From Streptomyces sp. C10-9-1 (GTDB lineage Bacteria > Actinomycetota > Actinomycetes > Streptomycetales > Streptomycetaceae): 64,000 nt of DNA. This document shows positions 33,884 through 42,055 of this stretch, in pieces; the first letter of the stretch is position 1; the number at the start of each line of letters is the position of its first letter. A program made the translations under genes and the position numbers. The notes beneath the pieces are model-generated. The model searched no databases, had not been told where the DNA came from, and saw nothing but the letters and a program-made list of their open reading frames with translations. Location of the stretch: assembly GCF_024497955.1 (NCBI RefSeq), contig NZ_JANHKP010000018.1, positions 82,149 to 146,148 of the forward strand, in the 5' to 3' direction.

Positions 33884-34292
33884 ACACGGTCTGCCCCTCG
33901 GGTCCCGGCCCGAGGGCCTCTGCCCGTCGTCCGTGTGGCGCCGCCCCCGGTCCGGAGCAACCGCCCGGCCGCAGCCGGGACGGGTCGGCAGCCGACCGCC
34001 TTCGATCTGGCGGCATCGGCACGGAAGCGGCCTGACGGTCCGCACCGCACCGCTCGGCTCGGCTCGGCTCGGCTCGGCTCGGCTCGGCTCGCGGCAGCGA
34101 ACCCGTCCCCCCGGCCGGCCCGGGGATGCGCCGCCCGCTCCCCGCCGTCCTCGGTCCACCGGCCCTGCCGGCGGCCGGGCGTCTGCGCCGGTCAACCCGG
34201 CGCAGACGCCGGCGGCAACGGCCCGGCACGACCACGACCGCGGTGATCCGCCGACGAAGGCGCCCGACGGATCACCAGCGCAGACCGGCGCA
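33884..34292. other. 409 bp between convergent genes, no gene recognised
   Basis: Holds a GGCTC pentanucleotide array (listed separately) and otherwise GC-rich spacer between the repeat-protein gene and the reductase gene. No product is recognisable on either strand. Confidence 0.5.
34056..34090. repeat. Pentanucleotide tandem repeat (GGCTC)7
   Basis: Seven perfect tandem GGCTC units preceded by one imperfect CGCTC unit. Perfect short tandem arrays are uncommon in Streptomyces chromosomes. It is intergenic, so length change would not shift a gene. Confidence 0.9.
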
Positions 34293-35726
34293 CTACCCCC
34301 GGTACGCCTCCAGCAGCCGCAGCCACACCTCGCTGATGGTCGGGAACGCGGGCACCGCGTGCCAGAGCCGCTCCACGGGCACCTCCCCGGCGACGGCCAC
34401 GGTGGCCGAGTGGAGGAGTTCGCCGACACCCGGCCCCACGAAGGCGGCACCGAGCAGGACCTCTCGGTCGAGGTCGACCACCATCCGGGCACGGCCCCGG
34501 TAGCCGTCGGCGTAGAGGCCAGCCCCCGACACGGACCCCAGGTCGTAGTCGACGGCGCGCACCCGGTGCCCGGCCCGCTCCGCCTCGGCGAGGCTGAGCC
34601 CCACGGCGGCGGCCTCGGGATCGGTGAAGACCACCTGGGGGACTGCCGCATGGTCGGCCGTGGCGCTGTGCGCGCCCCAGCGGTCGGTCTCCAGCAGCGG
34701 GACGCCCCCGGCCCGCGCGGCGATCGCGGCGCCGGCGATCCGCGCCTGGTACTTGCCCTGATGGGTCAGCAGCGCACGGCGGTTGACGTCGCCCACGGCG
34801 TAGAGCCAGTCCGTGCCGCGCACGAGGCAGGTGTCGTCGACGTCCAGCCAGGCGCCGTCGGTCAGGCCCACGCTCCCGAGCCCGATGCCGTCGGTGCGCG
34901 GGGCGCGGCCGGTGGCGAAGAGCACCTCGTCGGCCTCGACGAGCGCGCCGTCGTCGAGCACGACGCTGACGGGGCCGGTGTGCCCCCCGGGCCGGTCGAC
35001 GGCGGCGACGGACACGCCGAGCCGCACGTCCGCCCCCGCCTCCTTCAGCGAGTCGACCACGTACTCGCCGACGAAGGGCTCCATCCGCGGCAGCACGCCC
35101 CCGCCGCGGACCAGGAGGGTGACCCGGGAGCCGAGCGCCTGCCACGCGGTGGCCATCTCCACTCCGACGACCCCTCCCCCGACGACGGCAAGGCGCTGGG
35201 GAACCTGCTTCGCGCTGGTCGCCTCGCGGCTGGTCCAGGCGCCCGCGCCGGTGAGACCGGGCAGGTCGGGCAGGACGGCGCGGCTGCCGGTGGCGATGAC
35301 GACGGCGTGGCGGGCGGTGAGCAGGCGGTGCTCGCCCTCGGGGCCGTCGACGGAGACGGAGCGCGGCCCGTGGAGTCTGCCGCGGCCGCGGTAGAGGCGG
35401 GCGCCGATCGAGTCGAGCCAGGCGGCCTGGCCGTCGTCCTTCCAGTCGCCGACCTTCTCGTCGCGCCGCGCCAGGACCGCCGCGGCGTCGAGGGGCCCCT
35501 GCACGGACGCGGCGAGCCCGGGCACCCTGCGGGCGTCGGCGCGTGCGATGGCCGGACGCAGCAGGGCCTTGCTCGGCACGCAGGCCCAGTACGAGCAGTC
35601 CCCCCCGATCAGTTCGCCCTCCACGACGGCCGTGCCCAGGCCCGCCGCACGCGTCCGGTCGGCGACGTTCTCACCGACCGGCCCCGCTCCCACCACGACG
35701 ACGTCGTACTCCGCAGCATCGGTCAT
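34293..35726 (-). CDS. FAD-dependent pyridine nucleotide-disulfide oxidoreductase (Lpd/mercuric reductase-like)
   Basis: A 477-residue flavoprotein. It has the N-terminal FAD-binding VVVVGAGPVGENVA, the redox-active disulfide in GGDCSYWACVPSKALL, an NAD(P)-binding GxGxxG in RLAVVGGGVVGVEMA near residue 180, second FAD motif YAVGDVNRRALLTHQGKYQ, and a C-terminal dimerisation domain (VVFTDPEAAAVGLS). The final HxxxxE found in lipoamide and mercuric reductases is replaced by HAVPAFPTISE, where His and Glu are still present. Substrate is not clear. A -10-like CAGACT lies 6 nt before the ATG, suggesting a leaderless mRNA. Divergent from thioredoxin, so thiol redox is a sensible theme. Confidence 0.85.
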   Translation of the reverse strand: MTDAAEYDVVVVGAGPVGENVADRTRAAGLGTAVVEGELIGGDCSYWACVPSKALLRPAIARADARRVPGLAASVQGPLDAAAVLARRDEKVGDWKDDGQAAWLDSIGARLYRGRGRLHGPRSVSVDGPEGEHRLLTARHAVVIATGSRAVLPDLPGLTGAGAWTSREATSAKQVPQRLAVVGGGVVGVEMATAWQALGSRVTLLVRGGGVLPRMEPFVGEYVVDSLKEAGADVRLGVSVAAVDRPGGHTGPVSVVLDDGALVEADEVLFATGRAPRTDGIGLGSVGLTDGAWLDVDDTCLVRGTDWLYAVGDVNRRALLTHQGKYQARIAGAAIAARAGGVPLLETDRWGAHSATADHAAVPQVVFTDPEAAAVGLSLAEAERAGHRVRAVDYDLGSVSGAGLYADGYRGRARMVVDLDREVLLGAAFVGPGVGELLHSATVAVAGEVPVERLWHAVPAFPTISEVWLRLLEAYRG

Positions 35727-35843
35727 AGGGCCAGTCTGACCGGGGGTGTGCGCCCCGGCCACATGGGCAGGGGCAGGAATAGCCGGGCTCCGGGCACCGT
35801 TGTGCGGGGCGAGTCGCCGAATGTCAGGAAGAGGTACACAGGT

Positions 35844-36233
35844 ATGAGCACGATCGAGCTCACCAAGGAGAACTTCGATCAGACCGTCGAGGAGAACGAC
35901 TTCCTCCTGATCGACTTCTGGGCTTCCTGGTGCGGTCCCTGCCGCCAGTTCGCACCGGTCTACGAGAGTGCCTCGGAGCGCCACGGGGACCTGCTGTTCG
36001 GCAAGGTCGACACGGAGGCGCAGCCGGAGCTGGCGGCCGCGTTCGGCATCCGGTCGATTCCGACCCTGATGATCGTCCGGGACAAGGTCGCGGTGTTCGC
36101 CCAGCCGGGGGCGCTGCCGGAGACCGCGCTGGAGGACGTGATCGGGCAGGCCCGGAAGCTGGACATGGACGAGGTCCGCAAGTCGATCGAGTCCCAGCAG
36201 CAGGACGGGGCGGAGCAGGGCGGGGCCGCGTAG
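35844..36233 (+). CDS. trxA: Thioredoxin
   Basis: A 129-residue thioredoxin that reduces protein disulfides in the cytoplasm. The active site is WASWCGPCRQF (C30, C33). The cis-proline is in GIRSIPTLMI, and the FDQTVEENDFLLIDFWA strand is typical. It is longer than the usual ~108 residues through a charged, Gln-rich C-terminal extension (KSIESQQQDGAEQGG). Divergent from the flavin disulfide oxidoreductase and followed by a very strong terminator. Confidence 0.92.
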   Translation: MSTIELTKENFDQTVEENDFLLIDFWASWCGPCRQFAPVYESASERHGDLLFGKVDTEAQPELAAAFGIRSIPTLMIVRDKVAVFAQPGALPETALEDVIGQARKLDMDEVRKSIESQQQDGAEQGGAA

Positions 36234-36234
36234 C

Positions 36235-36283
36235 GGGTGCGGGGGCGGGGCCCGCCTCGGAGGCGGGCCCCGCCCCCGCACCC
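36235..36283 (+). terminator. Very strong terminator after thioredoxin
   Basis: A perfect 23-bp GC stem (36235-36257 with 36261-36283) around a CGG loop begins one base after the stop codon. Confidence 0.85.
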
Positions 36284-36323
36284 GTACGACGGGGAGCCGT
36301 CCGGCCCTGACCGCCGGGCGGCT

Positions 36324-36373
36324 CCCCGGACTGCCGTGTGCCGCCCTGCCGGGCGGCACACGGCAGTCCGGGG
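36324..36373 (-). terminator. Very strong terminator after thiolase gene
   Basis: A second perfect 23-bp stem (36324-36346 with 36351-36373) around a TGCC loop, 11 nt beyond the stop codon of the leftward thiolase gene. The two convergent units are thus insulated by two separate hairpins. Confidence 0.85.
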
Positions 36374-36384
36374 CGGGTGGCTCC

Positions 36385-37569
36385 TCAGCGCTCCAGGACG
36401 AGGGCGATGCCCTGGCCGACGCCGATGCACAGGGCCGCGAGGCCGGTGCCCGATCCGGCGGCGGCGAGCTGGTGGGCCACGGCTCCCGCGAGCCGGGCGC
36501 CGGAGGCGCCGAGCGGGTGGCCGAGGGCGATGGCGCCGCCGCGCGGGTTGACCACGCCGGGGTCGAGTTCGGGCCACTCGGCGAGGCAGCCGAGCGCCTG
36601 GGCGGCGAAGGCCTCGTTGAGTTCGACGGTCCTCAGGTCGGCGAAGGTCCGGTCCGCCCTGCCCAGCGCCCGCCGGACCGCCTCCACGGGGCCGAGGCCG
36701 AACAGCTGGGGCTCGACGCCGGTCACGGCGGAGGCGCGGATGCGCGCCAGCGGCTCGCGGCCGGTCGCCGCGAGGCCCTCCTCGTCCACGAGCAGCAGGG
36801 CCGCGGCACCGTCGTTGAGGGGGGAGGCGTTGCCCGCGGTGACGGTGCCGTCCACGCGGAACGCCGGCTTCAGCTTCGCCAGGGCCTCCATCGAAGTGGT
36901 GTCGCGGATGCACTCGTCGCGGGCGAGGTCCGCACCGTCGCAGTCGACGACCTCCGCGTCGTACAGCCCCTTGGCCCATGCCTCGGCGGCCTTGCGGTGG
37001 CTGTCGAGGGCGAAGGCGTCCTGCTGCTCGCGGCCGATGCCGTGCTTGTCGGCGACGCGTTCGGCCCCCTCGCCCAGGGTGACCGTCCACTCCTTCGGCA
37101 TACGGGGGTTGGTCATCCGCCAGCCCAGGGTGGTCGAGTGGAGTTCCTGGTGCCCGGCGGGGAAGGCGCGTTCCGGCTTCTGGAGGACCCAGGGGGCACG
37201 CGACATGGACTCCACCCCGCCAGCGATGGCGATGGAGGCGTCGCCGAGGGCGATGGCCCGGGCGGCCTGGACGACGGCCTCCAGCCCCGAACCGCAGAGC
37301 CGGTTGACGGTCACACCGGGCACCGTGACGGGCAGGCCCGCGAGCAGCACCGCCATCCGGGCCACGTCGCGGTTGTCCTCGCCGGCGCCGTTGGCGTCGC
37401 CGAGGACGACGTCGTCGATGCGGGCGGGGTCGAGGTCGGGTGTGCGGTCGACGAGTGCCCTGACGACACGGGCGGCGAGGTCGTCCGGCCGGACCGCCGA
37501 GAGCGCGCCCCCGAACCTTCCGATCGGCGTGCGGACGGCGTCGACGATGTAGACGTCGCGGATGCTCAT
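36385..37569 (-). CDS. Acetyl-CoA acetyltransferase / 3-oxoadipyl-CoA thiolase family
   Basis: A 394-residue thiolase. The acyl-accepting nucleophile is in NRLCGSGLEA (C92). The C-terminal motifs are NPRGGAIALGHPLGASGARL (the His of GHP) and the CIGVGQGIALVLER ending, with the second catalytic Cys. The segment DANGAGEDNRDVARM resembles 3-oxoadipyl-CoA thiolases (PcaF/PaaJ), but no aromatic-degradation gene is adjacent, so biosynthetic or general beta-oxidation thiolase is equally possible. It stands alone with its own terminator. Confidence 0.88.
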   Translation of the reverse strand: MSIRDVYIVDAVRTPIGRFGGALSAVRPDDLAARVVRALVDRTPDLDPARIDDVVLGDANGAGEDNRDVARMAVLLAGLPVTVPGVTVNRLCGSGLEAVVQAARAIALGDASIAIAGGVESMSRAPWVLQKPERAFPAGHQELHSTTLGWRMTNPRMPKEWTVTLGEGAERVADKHGIGREQQDAFALDSHRKAAEAWAKGLYDAEVVDCDGADLARDECIRDTTSMEALAKLKPAFRVDGTVTAGNASPLNDGAAALLLVDEEGLAATGREPLARIRASAVTGVEPQLFGLGPVEAVRRALGRADRTFADLRTVELNEAFAAQALGCLAEWPELDPGVVNPRGGAIALGHPLGASGARLAGAVAHQLAAAGSGTGLAALCIGVGQGIALVLER

Positions 37570-37733
37570 CGAGTCACTCCCGGGCCAGGACCGGGGTCCT
37601 CCTGGCGGGCCCCGTCCACAATCGAGTCGCCCGAGTCTGTGACGGGCGCGGCGCCCTGTCAACGGCCCTCCGCACGTGAAGATCGACACGTGGCGGGGCC
37701 GGACGGCCCGGCGCGGGACGGCGACCCGGGTCC

Positions 37734-38003
37734 TCAGACGTCGTCGGCGTCGATGACCCGCACGGTGAGGCCGTAGTCCAGTTCGGCCCCGTCCACGAGA
37801 AGAGCCTCCACGGCCCGGGTCTCGGGGTCGATGTCGGCTTCCACGCCGTCGCCGACGTAGCGGGGGTAGCCGGAGGCTCCCAGCTCGCCGGTGGCGTCGA
37901 CGACGGCGGAGCGGATCGCGCCGTCGGCGGCGGCCACCGGGTCGTCCCCGTCGACGTGCTCGGGCAGGACCAGGACCCCGAAGCGCTGCGGTTGGTTCCT
38001 CAT
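37734..38003 (-). CDS. Small acidic protein of unknown function
   Basis: An 89-residue acidic protein with a clear beta-rich pattern (RFGVLVLPEHV, EADIDPETRAVEALLVDGAELDYGLTVRVI). I know no family for it. The ATG at 38003 is supported by TAGCGT 7 nt upstream (38016-38011, minus strand), a leaderless arrangement. It lies between a thiolase and a LacI-type regulator, both on the same strand but each well separated. Confidence 0.65.
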   Translation of the reverse strand: MRNQPQRFGVLVLPEHVDGDDPVAAADGAIRSAVVDATGELGASGYPRYVGDGVEADIDPETRAVEALLVDGAELDYGLTVRVIDADDV

Positions 38004-38083
38004 GAAGGCGACGCTAGACACCCGGGCCGCCCGCCGCACCTCGTCCGCCGACCCGCTCGCGGGTGAGCGGACCGCAGCGGCGG

Positions 38084-39106
38084 TCAGCTGGACTCCCGGT
38101 GCACCGGGCGGGCGGCCATCAGCTCGCGCTCCCGGGCGGGCGCGCCCGGCTCGCGCACGGCGCGGTCCACCAGCCCGGCGAGGTCGCCGCCGCTCATGGT
38201 GTCGATGCGCACGGTGCTGAGCCGGGGGCGCAGCAGCCGCCCGAGCAGCAGGTCGCCGGCGCCGACGACGGCGGTCTCCCGGGGGACTTCCACCCCCTCG
38301 TCCTGGAGGGCCCGCATCAGGAGCATCGCGTACGCGTCGTCGTAGGCGTAGACGGCGTCCAGTCGCAGGGAGCGCCAGCGGGCGGCGAGCTCGGCCGCCG
38401 GCTCCTCCTCGTAGGCCATGGGGAGCGGGGCGATCCTGGCGCCCGCGCCCGCGGCGGCCGCACGGGCTCCCTCCAGCCGGGGGAGGGCCAGGCGCGCCGC
38501 GCCCGGGTCCTCCGGCAGGACCACGCCGATCGCGCGGCGGCCGCGCCGGAGCAGATGGGCGGCGGCGCAGGCCCCGATGCGGCGCTGGTCCATGACCAGG
38601 GAGTGGGCACCCTCCGTGCCCCGGGGGCCGAGGGTGACCACGGCCCGGGCGCCGGAGCGCCGCAGCAGCCGTACACCGTGCCGGGTCGGCTGGGTCTCGC
38701 CGAGGCAGACGACGGCCACGGGCCTCAGCTCGGCCCAGGCCCGGGCGGCGTCGTCGCCGTCGAGGCCGGTGCTGCCGTACTGGACGACCGTGTACTCCAG
38801 TCTGCGCAGCTCGGCCTCGAAGTCGTCCAGGAAGGGGCCCGGGAGGGGGCCGCCGGGGTGTCCCGGGGCCGGAACGACCACGGTGCGGGTGCGTCCGGCC
38901 CGCAGGCTGCGGGCGGCGGCATGGGGGACGTAGCCGAGTTCCTCGGCGGCGGCCCTGACCCGCAGCCGGGTCGGTTCGCTGATCCGCACCGCGGGTGTGT
39001 TGTTGAGGACGTACGAGACGGTGGCCCGGGAGACTCCGGCCAGCCGGGCGACATCGGCGCTGGTCGGGGCGGAGCGGTCCACGGGCGGTTCGGGTGTCTG
39101 GCTCAT
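38084..39106 (-). CDS. LacI-family transcriptional regulator
   Basis: About 340 residues. The N-terminal helix-turn-helix and hinge helix are visible (TSADVARLAGVSRATVSYVLN ending, then LRVRAAAEELGYVPHAAARSLR). The C-terminal periplasmic-binding-like effector domain includes LDAVYAYDDAYAMLLMRAL and ETAVVGAGDLLLG, the usual substrate-cleft elements. Two in-frame ATGs exist (39118 and 39106). GGAAGG abuts the first with no spacing and is 12 nt from the second, so I chose 39106 with limited confidence. A 10-bp inverted repeat just upstream may be its own operator. No sugar genes adjoin it. Confidence 0.85.
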   Translation of the reverse strand: MSQTPEPPVDRSAPTSADVARLAGVSRATVSYVLNNTPAVRISEPTRLRVRAAAEELGYVPHAAARSLRAGRTRTVVVPAPGHPGGPLPGPFLDDFEAELRRLEYTVVQYGSTGLDGDDAARAWAELRPVAVVCLGETQPTRHGVRLLRRSGARAVVTLGPRGTEGAHSLVMDQRRIGACAAAHLLRRGRRAIGVVLPEDPGAARLALPRLEGARAAAAGAGARIAPLPMAYEEEPAAELAARWRSLRLDAVYAYDDAYAMLLMRALQDEGVEVPRETAVVGAGDLLLGRLLRPRLSTVRIDTMSGGDLAGLVDRAVREPGAPARERELMAARPVHRESS

Positions 39107-39122
39107 CGCGCGGGTCATCCTT

Positions 39123-39155
39123 CCAGAGCCCGCGAGTCCCGCTCACGGGCTCTGG
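39123..39155. promoter_or_regulatory. Inverted repeat upstream of LacI gene
   Basis: CCAGAGCCCG (39123-39132) and CGGGCTCTGG (39146-39155) form a perfect 10-bp inverted repeat with a 13-nt spacer, directly before the ribosome binding site of the LacI gene. It could be an autoregulatory operator or a leader hairpin. Confidence 0.5.
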
Positions 39156-39302
39156 CCGGAATGACATCGCAGCGCTCTGCCCCAACTGCGGTGCAGGGCA
39201 CAGAGGTTGCGGTCGGGCCGTGCCGGGGCGGCGGCGGGCACCGGTCGGGGCACGGTGTGCGGATGGCTGGATCCGTGGGGCCGGGGGGCCTACGGTGCGG
39301 TC

Positions 39303-39764
39303 ATGACGATCTTCAGTTCCTCCCGAGACGGCGCCCCCGTGGCCCCCGGCCACGGCGGCACGGCCGCCACCCGCGAGGCCGACCCCGCCCTCGTCGGCCC
39401 CGTGCGCACCTCCTACGCCCCCGACCGCGACGGGGACCCGGACCCCGGTGAGATCGTGTGGACGTGGGTGCCCTTCGAGGAGGGCGACGGACGCGGCAAG
39501 GACCGCCCGGTGCTGGTGGTGGCGCGGGAGGCGGAGGGGACCGTGCTCGCGGTGCAGCTGTCCAGCCGGCGACGCGACGGGGACCACGAGTGGGTCGCGC
39601 TGGGCGCGGGCCCCTGGGACTCCGCGGGGCGCCCCTCGTGGGTCGACCTGGACCGGGTGCTGCGGGTCCACGAGGACGGGATGCGCCGGGAGGCGTGCGC
39701 CCTGGACCGGGAGCGCTTCGACCGGGTGGCCGGGCGGCTGCGGGAGCGCTACGGCTGGTCCTGA
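39303..39764 (+). CDS. PemK/MazF-like protein, solitary
   Basis: A 153-residue protein. Residues ~48-140 fit the MazF/PemK ribonuclease fold: PGEIVWTWVPFEEG at the start, RPVLVVAREAEG, VLAVQLSSRR, and a C-terminal ERFDRVAGRLRERYGW helix. The N-terminal ~45 residues are a disordered Gly/Pro/Asp-rich extension. Typical MazF endoribonucleases cleave single-stranded RNA and are paired with an antitoxin; none is encoded on either side. TACGGT lies 6 nt before the ATG, so the mRNA is probably leaderless. The 3' end overlaps the convergent PARG-like gene by 16 nt. Confidence 0.75.
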   Translation: MTIFSSSRDGAPVAPGHGGTAATREADPALVGPVRTSYAPDRDGDPDPGEIVWTWVPFEEGDGRGKDRPVLVVAREAEGTVLAVQLSSRRRDGDHEWVALGAGPWDSAGRPSWVDLDRVLRVHEDGMRREACALDRERFDRVAGRLRERYGWS

Positions 39765-40642
39765 GGGCACCGCCCGGCGCTGTCCGGCGGGTCCGCGGCC
39801 TCGCCGCCGTCGGCCCCGGGCACTCCGCCGAGCACGGACCGGAAGGCGCCGAGAGTCCTCTGCCCGGGCGTGCGGTCCAGGACGGCGAAGACGACCTCGT
39901 CGAAGTGGCCCCCGAACCGCGCGCCCGGGGCCAGGTGGGTGCGGAAGGCGGAGGCCACCTGGGCGGGGTCGTTGGCGAAGACGCCACAGCCCCAGGCCCC
40001 CAGGACCAGGCGCCGGTAGCCCCCGGCGACCGCCGTCTGGAGGACCCGCTCGGCGCGCCGGCGCAGGATGCCGGGGATCAGGGGCAGCTGCTCGGGGGCG
40101 CGGCTGCGCACGACCCCGGCGTTCGGTGCCGGGCAGGTGAGGAACCCGGCCTCGAAGGGTTCCGCCAGCAGGGCCCCCTTGTCGTCCCGGAAGACGGGGA
40201 CCCGCGGGGAGTGGATCACCCGGTCGGAGTACAGGGGGCTGCGGTCCGCCCGGTGGTGCTCGTAGTACTCGCGGGCCCGCAGCAGGGTCGTGTACAGCGC
40301 GGAGGCCCGGCAGAGGGCCTCCTCCTGCGCCTGGGCGCCGTTGAGGTAGCCCCCTCCGGGGTTGCGTGCGGAGGCGAAGCTGAGCACGGCCGGCGGCCCG
40401 CCGCCCCGCCCGGCGAGCCGGCGGGCGGCCGCGGTGCTGGACTCCCCCGTCACCGCGAAGGCCGTCGCCCGGCCGCTGCCGGGGTGCGCGTCCACCGGGT
40501 CCGGTCCGTGGAGGCGGGTGGCCGCGCAGGAGGCGGCCACGGCCTCCCGCAGGGGCACCTCGCGGCCGTCGGGCAGCCGGTAGCCGCCGGCGGCGACGAT
40601 CTCCTCGTTGTGCTGTGCGATCCCCCGCAGCCGTGCGCTCAT
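39749..40642 (-). CDS. Bacterial-type poly(ADP-ribose) glycohydrolase (TIGR02452 family)
   Basis: A 297-residue macrodomain-fold hydrolase. The PARG catalytic signature GGG-X(6-8)-QEE is visible in NPGGGYLNGAQAQEEALCR, with the two Glu that cleave the ADP-ribosyl bond. VLSFASARNPGGG before it and LVLGAWGCGVFANDP later are the substrate-loop elements. Such enzymes remove ADP-ribose from proteins or nucleic acids. ATG at 40642 with GAGG 8 nt upstream. It converges on and overlaps the solitary MazF-like gene, and is divergent from the ergothioneine operon. Confidence 0.87.
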   Translation of the reverse strand: MSARLRGIAQHNEEIVAAGGYRLPDGREVPLREAVAASCAATRLHGPDPVDAHPGSGRATAFAVTGESSTAAARRLAGRGGGPPAVLSFASARNPGGGYLNGAQAQEEALCRASALYTTLLRAREYYEHHRADRSPLYSDRVIHSPRVPVFRDDKGALLAEPFEAGFLTCPAPNAGVVRSRAPEQLPLIPGILRRRAERVLQTAVAGGYRRLVLGAWGCGVFANDPAQVASAFRTHLAPGARFGGHFDEVVFAVLDRTPGQRTLGAFRSVLGGVPGADGGEAADPPDSAGRCPQDQP

Positions 40643-40705
40643 GGCATCATCCTCGCCGGGGGCGGGTGCCCCGGGCAACCGGGTTTCCGCTCCTCAGAGG
40701 CGCTC

Positions 40706-40758
40706 TTGTGCGAACCGACGGCAGTGGCTTTAGGTTGACAGGGTCCCGCGCGGGACCC
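40706..40758 (+). promoter_or_regulatory. Promoter and 18-bp palindrome before egtA
   Basis: TTGTGC (40706-40711) and TAGGTT (40731-40736), 19 nt apart, form a plausible promoter. GGGTCCCGCGCGGGACCC (40741-40758) is a perfect 18-bp palindrome immediately after it, in or next to the 5' leader, before the GAGGAG ribosome binding site at 40769-40774. Confidence 0.5.
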
Positions 40759-40780
40759 TTCGCCCCCCGAGGAGTCGATC

Positions 40781-42055
40781 ATGCCGACGCCCGACACCGA
40801 CGACTTCGGGCCTCCCCTGTCCGAGGACGAGGCCGAGGAACTGCTGCGCTGCATCTGCTTCAAGACCGGGCCGCCCCGGACCGTCGGAGTGGAGGTGGAA
40901 TGGCTGGTCCACGATGCCGACCGGCCCCACCTCCCCGTGGCGCGCGAACGCCTGGCGGCGGCGTTCGACGCGGTGCGCTCCCTGCCGCTCGCCTCGGCCC
41001 TGACCTTCGAGCCCGGCGGCCAGCTGGAACTCAGCTCGCCCCCCGCCGCGTCCCTCGCCGAGTGCGTGGAGGCGACCTCCGCCGACCTGCACACCGTCCG
41101 CGAGGGCCTGGGGGCCCACGGACTCGTCCCGGCCGGGTACGGCATCGACCCCTGGCACCCGCCCCGCCGGATGCTCCACGAGCCGCGCTACGACGCGATG
41201 GAACGCCACCTCGACCGCACCGGCCCCGCCGGGCGGATCATGATGTGCACCTCCGCCTCCGTCCAGGTCTGCCTCGACGCGGGCACGGAGGAGCCGGGGC
41301 CGCTCGGGCACGCCCGGCGCTGGCAGATGGCGCACCTGCTGGGGGCGGTCCTGGTCGCCTCCTTCGCCAACTCGCCCTTCCGGCAAGGACGCCGCACGGG
41401 CTGGAAGTCGACGCGGCAGGCGGTCTGGGCGGCGCTCGACCCCGTCCGCACCCTTGCCCCCGAGCCGTTCGCGGAGCCCCGGGCCTCCTGGGCCGCCCGT
41501 GCCCTGGACGCCCCGGTCATGTGCGTGCGCCGGACCGAGGGCCCCTGGGACGGGCCGACGGGCCTGACCTTCCGGCAGTGGCTGCGCGGCGGGTACCCCA
41601 GGCGCCCCGGACGGGCGGACCTCGACTACCACCTGACCACCCTGTTCCCGCCTGTCCGGCCTCGCGGGCACCTGGAGTTGAGGATGCTCGACGCCCAGGA
41701 CGGGGAGCACGGCTGGACGGTCCCGCTCGCCGTCACCACCGCCCTGTTCGACGACCCCGAGGCCGCCGAGACCGCCTACCGCGCGGTGAAGCCCCTGGCG
41801 GAGTCCGCCGGTACGCTGCCCGCCCCCGTCAACCCGCTGTGGGTGGCCGCGGCCCGGCGGGGGCTGGCCGACCCGGAACTCGCCGCGGTGGCGGCCGTCT
41901 GCTTCGCCGCCGCCGTGGACGCGCTGGAGCGCATGGGAGCACCCGGCGACCTGCTGGCGCGGGTCGCCGAGTTCCACGAGCGCCGCGTCCTGCGCGGCCG
42001 CTGCCCCGCCGACGATCTCCGACCGCCCGCCACGGCCCGGGAGGCCGCGATATGA
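40781..42055 (+). CDS. egtA: Ergothioneine biosynthesis glutamate-cysteine ligase EgtA
   Basis: A 424-residue ATP-dependent ligase that makes gamma-glutamylcysteine, the sulfur donor for ergothioneine. GVEVEWLVHD near residue 40 carries the metal-binding Glu residues of the GCS2 fold. Further family features are FEPGGQLELSSPP, RIMMCTSASVQVCLD, SFANSPFRQGRRTGWKSTRQ and a Leu-Arg-Met-Leu-Asp segment (HLELRMLDAQ). Start ATG with GAGGAG 6 nt upstream. It opens the egtABCD operon, with a 4-nt overlap to egtB. Confidence 0.92.
   Translation: MPTPDTDDFGPPLSEDEAEELLRCICFKTGPPRTVGVEVEWLVHDADRPHLPVARERLAAAFDAVRSLPLASALTFEPGGQLELSSPPAASLAECVEATSADLHTVREGLGAHGLVPAGYGIDPWHPPRRMLHEPRYDAMERHLDRTGPAGRIMMCTSASVQVCLDAGTEEPGPLGHARRWQMAHLLGAVLVASFANSPFRQGRRTGWKSTRQAVWAALDPVRTLAPEPFAEPRASWAARALDAPVMCVRRTEGPWDGPTGLTFRQWLRGGYPRRPGRADLDYHLTTLFPPVRPRGHLELRMLDAQDGEHGWTVPLAVTTALFDDPEAAETAYRAVKPLAESAGTLPAPVNPLWVAAARRGLADPELAAVAAVCFAAAVDALERMGAPGDLLARVAEFHERRVLRGRCPADDLRPPATAREAAI

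Noticed and set aside
34056..34090. CRISPR-like or clustered repeat array
   Set aside because: It is an uninterrupted 5-nt tandem repeat without spacers, so it is a microsatellite.
33933..36233. 766-codon plus-strand frame running into thioredoxin
   Set aside because: Only the last 129 codons are a real gene. The rest is the antisense shadow of the flavin disulfide oxidoreductase.
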